Positions 1-5,366 of a DNA stretch of 16,110 nt are shown here, in pieces. Every line of letters begins with the position of its first letter. The stretch's first letter is position 1. The notes under the pieces are model-generated. The model did no database searches. It saw nothing but the letters and a program-made list of their open reading frames with translations, and was not told the origin of the DNA. The stretch is from assembly GCA_002346305.1 (NCBI GenBank), contig DDZI01000059.1, positions 1-16,110 of the forward strand, given 5' to 3'. A program made the translations under genes and the position numbers. The DNA comes from Actinobacteria bacterium UBA3012 (lineage in GTDB: Bacteria > Actinomycetota > Actinomycetes > Nanopelagicales > Nanopelagicaceae).

Positions 1-19
1 AATCCTCTCGCCCCGACCA
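1..19 (+). tRNA. 3' end of a tRNA, probably tRNA-Pro (cut by window start)
   Basis: Bases 1-3 (AAT) fit the end of the T-loop, 4-8 (CCTCT) the 3' strand of the T-stem, 9-15 (CGCCCCG) the 3' strand of the acceptor stem, 16 (A) the discriminator base, and 17-19 an encoded CCA tail. The acceptor strand predicts a 5' end of CGGGGCG. A first base of C with discriminator A is typical of tRNA-Pro, and I recall a tRNA-Pro gene just upstream of tig in other actinobacteria. The anticodon is outside the window, so the isotype is an inference. That this is a tRNA end is well supported by the exact arm lengths. It lies 26 bases before tig with no terminator between, so the two may be co-transcribed. Confidence 0.72.
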
Positions 20-45
20 GAATATTTTAGACCACAAGGAGATCT

Positions 46-1341
46 GTGAAAAGCGCGCTCGAAACCCTCTCACCTACACGCGTAAAGCTGACGATTGAAG
101 CACCGTTTGGTGATTTAACTGATCATTTCGCAAAGGCATACAAAGAGATTGCCGGCAAAGTAACTATCCCTGGTTTTCGTAAAGGCAAAGTCCCATCACA
201 TTTAATTGATCAACGTGTTGGTCGTGCTGCAGTTCTAGATGAAGCAATCAATATTGCAATTCCGGCTCTTTACATGGAAGCAGCGCGCGAGCATGAAGTG
301 CGGGTTATTGGTCGACCAGAAGTAGATATCACTGAATTAGTTGATAACGAGAAATTAGCATTCACTATTGAGGTTGATGTTCGTCCTAAATTAGATTTAC
401 CTTCTCTTGAAGGAATTAAATTAACAGTTGACCCTGTTGAAGTTTCTGAAAAAGACATTGATGAGCAAGTAGAAGCTCTTCGTATCCGTTTTGGAACTCT
501 GACAACTGTAGAAAAAACAGTTGAGAGTGGTGATTTTGTTTCAATCGATTTAATTGCCCGCATTGATGGAAAAGAAGTAGATGGCGGCAGTGCAAATAAT
601 CTTTCTTACGAAGTCGGAACAGATCGAATGATTCCGGGACTTGATGCGGCTCTTGTTGGATTAAATGCAACAGAGAGCAAGATTTTTAAATCAGAACTTT
701 ATGGAACTGAAGTTGGTCAATTGGCCGATGTAGAAGTCAAATTAAATGCAGTTAAGCACCGCGAACTTCCACCACTTGATGATTCTTTTGCCGAACTCGC
801 AAGTGAGTTCGACACACTCGCCCAACTTCGTGATGATGTTAAATCTCGTTTAGAGCGTTTGAAATCTCTCGAACAAGGAACACAAGCACGTGACAAGTTA
901 CTTGAGTACTTATTAGAAAATACAAATGTTCCTCTGCCGGAGAAATATGTTGAAGCAGAAGTAAATGCTCACCTAGAGCCAGAAGGTCGTTTAGAAGATG
1001 CAGCACACCGTGTTGAAGTTGAAACAGATGTGCGCAAATCTCTAACAAATAATTTCTTACTTGATTCAATTGTTGATGCTGAAAAAGTTGATGTTTCAGA
1101 AGCAGAGTTAACTGAATTCATCATTCGCTCAGCAATGCGGTACGGAATGCCACCTGAGCAGTTTGCGCAAGAAGTTGCCCAAGCCGGCCAGATCTCATCT
1201 CTCGTGGCTGATGTAGCGCGCACCAAAGCGTTGGCAGTAATTCTTGAGCAATGCAAAGTGGTTGATAGCAAAGGCAAAGCGGTAGATCTTGAAGCCCTTC
1301 GTCCGCCAGCAGCCATTGAAAGTGCACCTGCCCAGGATTAA
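46..1341 (+). CDS. tig: Trigger factor, ribosome-associated chaperone and peptidyl-prolyl isomerase
   Basis: Trigger factor docks at the ribosomal exit tunnel and shields nascent chains in the cytoplasm. The product is 431 aa, a usual length. The N-terminal ribosome-binding domain (about 1-115) carries the signature GFRKGKVP at 43-50, with the F-R-K docking triplet at 44-46. A FKBP-type PPIase domain spans about 155-235, with GLD at 198-200. The C-terminal chaperone domain opens with LPPLDDSFAE at 241-250 and ends in an Ala/Pro-rich tail. The start is GTG at 46, preceded by AAGGAG at 36-41; spacing is short (4 bases) but the motif is clear. It heads the quality-control block with clpP1 and clpP2 downstream, the normal actinobacterial arrangement. 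Transcription probably starts upstream of the tRNA or in the short gap. Identification is secure. Confidence 0.97.
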   Translation: MKSALETLSPTRVKLTIEAPFGDLTDHFAKAYKEIAGKVTIPGFRKGKVPSHLIDQRVGRAAVLDEAINIAIPALYMEAAREHEVRVIGRPEVDITELVDNEKLAFTIEVDVRPKLDLPSLEGIKLTVDPVEVSEKDIDEQVEALRIRFGTLTTVEKTVESGDFVSIDLIARIDGKEVDGGSANNLSYEVGTDRMIPGLDAALVGLNATESKIFKSELYGTEVGQLADVEVKLNAVKHRELPPLDDSFAELASEFDTLAQLRDDVKSRLERLKSLEQGTQARDKLLEYLLENTNVPLPEKYVEAEVNAHLEPEGRLEDAAHRVEVETDVRKSLTNNFLLDSIVDAEKVDVSEAELTEFIIRSAMRYGMPPEQFAQEVAQAGQISSLVADVARTKALAVILEQCKVVDSKGKAVDLEALRPPAAIESAPAQD

Positions 1342-1351
1342 TTGTTGCTTG

Positions 1352-1362
1352 CGCTCAGAGCG
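1352..1362 (+). promoter_or_regulatory. Candidate ClgR operator upstream of clpP1P2
   Basis: CGCTCAGAGCG is an imperfect inverted repeat that fits every position of the core CGCYNANRGCG of the ClgR consensus described for Corynebacterium (recalled as WNNWCGCYNANRGCGWWS). The three bases after it (AAC) also fit WWS; the left flank (CTTG) does not fit WNNW. ClgR is the actinobacterial activator of clpP1P2 and other protease genes, so the position in the 151-base gap before clpP1 is what the family predicts. A 14/15 copy including the right flank occurs at 4019-4033 before clpX. The regulator itself is not in the window. Confidence 0.65.
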
Positions 1363-1392
1363 AACATCCCTCGATATCCGCTCGTTTTTGGG

Positions 1393-1413
1393 TGGTTTTG
1401 AGTTCATAAACCA
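1393..1413. repeat. Inverted repeat in the clpP1 leader or promoter region
   Basis: TGGTTT (1393-1398) and AAACCA (1408-1413) are perfect 6-base inverted arms around a 9-base centre. No T-tract follows, so it is not an intrinsic terminator for tig. It lies between the ClgR-type site and clpP1 and overlaps a weak -10-like hexamer CATAAA at 1405-1410. That hexamer would put the centre of the ClgR site about 60 bases before the transcription start, a usual distance for an activator. It could be a second operator, an mRNA hairpin or chance. No strong -35 is visible for this or for the alternative -10 candidates at 1455-1462. Confidence 0.3.
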
Positions 1414-1492
1414 TGGGTGCGGAAGTAAAACCCTGCGCCGATTGTTAAGGTAGATATAACGTTCAGGTACTCAATAACTGCAGGAGGATTTT

Positions 1493-2119
1493 GTGGGAAT
1501 TATTACTCCCGATAGCCAGATCTCAAACGCTAGCCGTTCAAGTGGTGGCGGATTAGATGACGAGGTCTACCAACGCTTACTTCGTGAGCGAATCATCTTC
1601 CTTGGTTCGGTAGTCGAAGATTCAATGGCCAATGCGATTGCAGCACAGATGTTGTTGCTATCCGCCGAAGATTCCGAAAAAGATATTTATCTTTACATCA
1701 ATTCACCTGGTGGTTCAGTTACAGCAGGTATGGCAATTTACGACACCATGCAATACATCAAAAATGATGTTGCAACAGTTGCGATGGGACTTGCTGCATC
1801 GATGGGTCAATTCCTACTTTGTGCAGGTGCACCTGGAAAACGTTACGCACTTCCGCATGCACGAATCATGATGCACCAACCTTCTGGTGGCATCGGTGGA
1901 ACTGCAAGTGATATCAAAATTCAAGCAGAACAAATGGCTTACACCAAAAAAACTTTGGCGGATTTAATTGCTGAACACACCGGGCAAACGGCTGAAACTA
2001 TTCAAGCTGATTCTGATCGCGACCGTTGGTTTACCGCAGAAGCAGCCAAAGAGTATGGCTTTGTAGATCACGTGGTTCGCTCTGCTAATCAAGTTTCTGG
2101 AAATGGTGGAACCGCCTGA
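1493..2119 (+). CDS. clpP1: ATP-dependent Clp protease proteolytic subunit ClpP1
   Basis: Serine peptidase of family S14. In actinobacteria it forms a mixed tetradecamer with ClpP2 and degrades substrates fed by ClpX or ClpC in the cytoplasm. The product is 208 aa. The catalytic triad is visible: Ser103 in GLAASMGQF, His128 in MMHQPSGG, and Asp177 in DRDRW. The oxyanion-strand segment NSPGGSV is at 70-76. The first 20 or so residues are Ser/Gly-rich and are likely the processed propeptide. The start is GTG at 1493 with AGGAGG at 1482-1487. The stop overlaps the clpP2 ATG by one base (TGATG), so the pair is translationally coupled. A ClgR-type operator lies 131 bases upstream. The 1/2 numbering follows gene order as in Mycobacterium and Streptomyces. 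Confidence 0.95.
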   Translation: MGIITPDSQISNASRSSGGGLDDEVYQRLLRERIIFLGSVVEDSMANAIAAQMLLLSAEDSEKDIYLYINSPGGSVTAGMAIYDTMQYIKNDVATVAMGLAASMGQFLLCAGAPGKRYALPHARIMMHQPSGGIGGTASDIKIQAEQMAYTKKTLADLIAEHTGQTAETIQADSDRDRWFTAEAAKEYGFVDHVVRSANQVSGNGGTA

Positions 2120-2784
2120 TGAATAGTAATTTTGACTCGAAGGGAAGCAATCAGATGCAAGAAAGTATCGGCCAGATAACCAGTCGTTATGTGCTTCCAG
2201 TAATTGAAGAAAAAACTTCATATGGATATAAGCGCATGGATCCATACACAAAGTTATTTGAAGAGCGGATCATTTTTATCGGAACACCTATTGATGACAC
2301 AGTTGCCAACGATGTTATGGCGCAATTGCTAACTCTGGAATCAATGGATCCAGATCGTGACATCATGCTTTACATAAATTCACCTGGCGGATCTTTTACG
2401 GCATTAACCGCGATCTACGACACGATGCAATTCGTACGCCCTAACATAATGACAATCTGTCTTGGACAAGCAGCGTCTGCAGCAGCAATCATTCTTACTG
2501 GTGGAACAAAGGGTAAGCGTTATGCGCTAGAAAATTCTCGGATCCTGCTACATCAACCTTCAAGTGAAGGTGGCGGACAAGGCTCCGATATTGAAATCCA
2601 AGCAGCTGAAATTATGAGAATGCGTGGATTGCTCGAGACCATGTTGGCGAAACATTCATCTCGCTCTGTTGAACAGATTGCAAAAGATATTGATCGCGAC
2701 AAGATTCTTACTGCGGCTGAAGCAGTTGAATGGGGTCTAATCGATCAAGTTCTTGCATCTCGTAAAGCTGGCGCCCCGAAATAA
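2119..2784 (+). CDS. clpP2: ATP-dependent Clp protease proteolytic subunit ClpP2
   Basis: Second S14 subunit of the mixed ClpP1P2 peptidase. The product is 221 aa from ATG 2119. The triad is intact: Ser120 in GQAASAA, His145 in LLHQPSS, Asp194 in DRDKI. Relative to ClpP1 it has a longer, Tyr-containing N-terminal segment (residues 21-45). The start is uncertain. ATG 2119 overlaps the clpP1 stop and has GGTGGA at 2105-2110 upstream, while an in-frame ATG at 2155 (residue 13) is preceded by AGGGAA near 2141-2146 and would give 209 aa. The N-terminus is probably processed either way. Co-transcribed with clpP1, with an MFS gene starting 2 bases after its stop. Having both subunits catalytically complete is normal for actinobacteria. 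Confidence 0.95.
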   Translation: MNSNFDSKGSNQMQESIGQITSRYVLPVIEEKTSYGYKRMDPYTKLFEERIIFIGTPIDDTVANDVMAQLLTLESMDPDRDIMLYINSPGGSFTALTAIYDTMQFVRPNIMTICLGQAASAAAIILTGGTKGKRYALENSRILLHQPSSEGGGQGSDIEIQAAEIMRMRGLLETMLAKHSSRSVEQIAKDIDRDKILTAAEAVEWGLIDQVLASRKAGAPK

Positions 2785-2786
2785 AG

Positions 2787-4046
2787 ATGAGTAGTGAAAA
2801 GAGTCAGGAAAGTTCTGGAAATCTCTCGCTCTTTTCTTACCCGGATTTTCGCACTCTCTGGTTCTCTGGTTTATTTGTAAATCTTGCTGCAGCCGCATTC
2901 CCAGTCGCCTTGGCAATCGCGGTTTTAGATGCTGGTGGAAAAGCCGGAACATTGGGTCTAATTCTGGCAGCCAGACTTGCTTCATCTGTTTCCTTTTCTT
3001 TGTTTGCTGGAGTTTTAACTGATCGCTTATCCCGCAAAAAAGTTATGTTCTGGGCAGATTTTTTGCGCGGAATTCTCTCGATGGTAATTGTTTTTTCAAC
3101 TGATGCCCCACTTTGGTTTTTTGGAGTAATTCTTTTTGTTATGGGCGCAGGTGAGGCGTTTATTTTTCCGGCCTCTGGCGCAATCCTTCCGAGCATTTTG
3201 CCCGAAGATAAATTGCCGATGGGAAATGCGTTTCGAAGTATCTCTATTCGCTTAACTGCAATAGTCGGACCTGGTGTTGGTGGCGCTCTGATTGCACTAG
3301 CCGGAAGCAAAGTAACATTTTTAGTTTTAGGAATACTTTACTTTGTAGGTTCCATTTTAATTTTACCAATTAAGGAGAATCGCGAAGGGGAAACTCCTCA
3401 TAACAGCGGTTCCATGATTCATGAAATCCGAGAAGGAATCAGATTAGTTAAGTCAATTCCGTGGATAGCAGCCTGCTTGCTTGGAGTTTCTGTGCCGCTG
3501 ATGTTAATTATTGGAATTGAAAGTGTCTTCTTGCCAATCATTAGCCGCCGTGAATTTGGGAGCGACCGAGTATTTGCGTTTTCACTAATTGCTTTCGCCG
3601 TCGGTGCGACGATCACCGCACTCATTGGTTCCAAATACAAAACTAATCGCCCTGGGTTAGTCTCTAATCTTTCTTGGATGTTCTTTATTGCTATACCAAT
3701 TTCAATGGCGTTCCCATTCGCACCTTGGTTTGTAATTCTTTGTTACTTCATTGCAGGCGCTGCTACTGAGCCATATGGAATCCATTGGCCCAGTGCGATT
3801 CAACGTGAAGTACCGCGTGAATTTCAGGGACGGGTATTTAGTCTTGATTACTTAGTATCACTTGGGTTGATCCCAATCGGGATGGCTATGGCTGCGCCCG
3901 TCGCTTCTATTGTTGGAGAAACTGAGTACTTTCTTTTTGCGGCAGTAGTTCATGTAGTGTGCATCGCAATAACCCTTTCTATTCCAGGCGTATGGGAGCT
4001 GAAAAATCCTCCTAAGTCCTCTCAGAGCGAACAGGATTTGCGGTAA
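2787..4046 (+). CDS. Major facilitator superfamily transporter, DHA3/MFS_3-like (substrate unknown)
   Basis: A 419-residue inner-membrane carrier with about 12 predicted membrane segments by hydrophobicity. After a polar N-terminus comes the MFS motif-A loop GVLTDRLSRKK at 75-85 between segments 2 and 3, then a GPGVGGALIA stretch at 161-170 typical of the antiporter motif in segment 5. A central cytoplasmic loop lies at about 195-225, followed by a second half of six segments and a polar C-terminal tail. It resembles the EntS/MFS_3 type of drug or siderophore exporters, but the substrate cannot be read from sequence. It starts 2 bases after clpP2 with no good Shine-Dalgarno, so coupling to clpP2 is likely. 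It interrupts the usual clpP2-clpX adjacency on the same strand. Base composition looks like its neighbours, giving no sign of recent transfer. Its last codons overlap a ClgR-like site. Confidence 0.85.
   Translation: MSSEKSQESSGNLSLFSYPDFRTLWFSGLFVNLAAAAFPVALAIAVLDAGGKAGTLGLILAARLASSVSFSLFAGVLTDRLSRKKVMFWADFLRGILSMVIVFSTDAPLWFFGVILFVMGAGEAFIFPASGAILPSILPEDKLPMGNAFRSISIRLTAIVGPGVGGALIALAGSKVTFLVLGILYFVGSILILPIKENREGETPHNSGSMIHEIREGIRLVKSIPWIAACLLGVSVPLMLIIGIESVFLPIISRREFGSDRVFAFSLIAFAVGATITALIGSKYKTNRPGLVSNLSWMFFIAIPISMAFPFAPWFVILCYFIAGAATEPYGIHWPSAIQREVPREFQGRVFSLDYLVSLGLIPIGMAMAAPVASIVGETEYFLFAAVVHVVCIAITLSIPGVWELKNPPKSSQSEQDLR
4019..4029 (+). promoter_or_regulatory. Candidate second ClgR-type site, upstream of clpX
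   Basis: CTCTCAGAGCG differs from the clpP1 site core CGCTCAGAGCG only at its second base, and the following AACA is also the same, giving 14 of 15 identical bases at 4019-4033 versus 1352-1366. It lies inside the last codons of the MFS gene. Its centre is about 64 bases before the predicted clpX transcription start, a position from which an activator could work. One mismatch to the CGCYNANRGCG core and the coding location lower confidence. A chance 13-base match somewhere in 16 kb is not rare; the position is what makes this one notable. Confidence 0.4.
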
Positions 4047-4075
4047 AAGCCAGCACTTAACAGTTGTCTTTGAAT

Positions 4076-4087
4076 TACTATTTATCT
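4076..4087 (+). promoter_or_regulatory. Candidate leaderless promoter for clpX (-10 TACTAT)
   Basis: TACTAT at 4076-4081 fits the actinobacterial -10 pattern TANNNT and ends 6 bases before ATG 4088, which puts the transcription start at or next to the A of the start codon. No Shine-Dalgarno precedes clpX, as expected for a leaderless message. No convincing -35 hexamer is present, which would fit dependence on an activator. Confidence 0.55.
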
Positions 4088-5350
4088 ATGACTCGCATCG
4101 GTGAAAGCAGCGAACTGCTCAAATGTTCTTTCTGTGGCAAATCTCAAAAACAGGTTAAAAAGTTAATCGCTGGACCTGGCGTCTACATCTGCGATGAATG
4201 TATTGAGCTTTGTAACGAGATCATTATTGAAGAGCTGAGTGAGAATTCAAATTTCACTTTAACTGATCTACCAAAACCCCATGAGATTTTTGAATTTCTA
4301 AATCAATATGTAATCGGCCAAGATCGTGCAAAGAAGTCACTATCGGTCGCTGTTTACAATCACTACAAGCGAATCCAAGCAGGGGATAGTAAAAAAGATG
4401 ATTCGATTGAAATAGCGAAGAGCAATATTTTATTATTGGGCCCAACCGGATGTGGCAAAACTTTATTAGCCCAAACTTTAGCGCGTATGCTAAATGTTCC
4501 TTTTGCTATTGCGGATGCAACTGCGTTAACTGAAGCAGGATATGTTGGCGAAGATGTAGAAAATATTTTGCTTAAATTGATTCAAGCAGCCGATTTTGAT
4601 GTGAAGCGTGCAGAGCGCGGAATTATTTACATTGATGAAATTGATAAAGTTGCACGAAAGAGTGAGAACCCTTCCATTACCCGAGATGTTTCCGGTGAAG
4701 GTGTTCAGCAAGCTCTACTAAAAATTATCGAAGGAACAACAGCTTCAGTTCCCCCACAAGGTGGACGCAAACATCCTCATCAAGAGTTTATTCAAATAGA
4801 CACTACAAATGTTTTGTTTATTGTTGGTGGAGCATTCTCTGGATTAGAAAAAATTATTGAATCGCGAATGGGCGCGAAAGGCCTTGGCTTTAACGCAACG
4901 TTGCAAAGTGCCGAAGAACGTAAAGCGGTAGATATCTTTAGCAATGTAATGCCTGAAGATTTGTTAAAGTTTGGAATGATCCCAGAATTTATTGGGCGCT
5001 TACCAGTGATCACAAATGTTGACAGCCTTGACCATGAGGCTCTGATGCAAATTTTGACGGAACCAAAAAATGCCTTGATCAAACAATATGCCCGACTTTT
5101 TGAACTTGATGAGATCGAACTTGCTTTTGAAGCTAAAGCACTGACTGCAATTGCAGATTTGGCGATCAAGCGTGGAACTGGCGCTCGAGGATTACGTGCA
5201 ATTCTTGAAGAGGTTTTGTTGCCAGTGATGTTTGATGCGCCAAGTGCTAAGAACATTTCAAAAGTAATCGTTACTCAAGAAGTTGTGATCGATCACGCAG
5301 CCCCCACCTTGATTCCTCGTTCAGGTGATGCGCAGGAGAAAAGCGCTTAA
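4088..5350 (+). CDS. clpX: ATP-dependent Clp protease ATP-binding subunit ClpX
   Basis: AAA+ unfoldase that recognises, unfolds and threads proteins into ClpP. The product is 420 aa from ATG 4088. Its N-terminal zinc-binding domain has Cys13, Cys16, Cys35 and Cys38. The AAA+ module has Walker A GPTGCGKT (118-125), pore loop GYVGED (151-156), Walker B with YIDEID (181-186) and the RKH pore loop (227-229). The ClpP-docking loop is LGF (266-268) rather than the IGF of E. coli. An in-frame TTG at 4064 would add 8 residues. I prefer ATG 4088 because MTRIG... matches the conserved actinobacterial start (MARIG...) and because a -10 box sits exactly 6 bases upstream. It is separated from clpP2 by the MFS gene and probably has its own promoter, possibly with a ClgR-type site. 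Confidence 0.96.
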   Translation: MTRIGESSELLKCSFCGKSQKQVKKLIAGPGVYICDECIELCNEIIIEELSENSNFTLTDLPKPHEIFEFLNQYVIGQDRAKKSLSVAVYNHYKRIQAGDSKKDDSIEIAKSNILLLGPTGCGKTLLAQTLARMLNVPFAIADATALTEAGYVGEDVENILLKLIQAADFDVKRAERGIIYIDEIDKVARKSENPSITRDVSGEGVQQALLKIIEGTTASVPPQGGRKHPHQEFIQIDTTNVLFIVGGAFSGLEKIIESRMGAKGLGFNATLQSAEERKAVDIFSNVMPEDLLKFGMIPEFIGRLPVITNVDSLDHEALMQILTEPKNALIKQYARLFELDEIELAFEAKALTAIADLAIKRGTGARGLRAILEEVLLPVMFDAPSAKNISKVIVTQEVVIDHAAPTLIPRSGDAQEKSA

Positions 5351-5354
5351 GCCC

Positions 5355-5366
5355 TAAGATTGCCCC
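5355..5366 (+). promoter_or_regulatory. Candidate leaderless promoter for valS (-10 TAAGAT)
   Basis: TAAGAT at 5355-5360 fits TANNNT and ends 6 bases before ATG 5367, the same geometry as at clpX. There is no Shine-Dalgarno before valS. It lies in the 16-base gap after the clpX stop, so valS-folC-DUF4233 may be a separate transcription unit despite the tight packing. No clear -35 is seen. Confidence 0.55.

Noticed and set aside
23..28. TATTTT as a -10 box for tig between the tRNA and the gene
   Set aside because: The implied transcription start (about 35) would leave the Shine-Dalgarno at 36-41 at the very 5' end, and the -35 would lie inside the tRNA acceptor stem. Co-transcription with the tRNA is simpler.
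969..1407. Minus-strand open frames opposite tig and its downstream gap
   Set aside because: They are antisense shadows of a well-identified gene, with compositions expected from reverse-complemented coding sequence.
1455..1462. TATAAC/TAACGT as the main clpP1 -10 box
   Set aside because: The hexamers are reasonable, but no -35 is visible at 16-18 bases, and it would place the ClgR-type site over 100 bases upstream. Left undecided rather than annotated.
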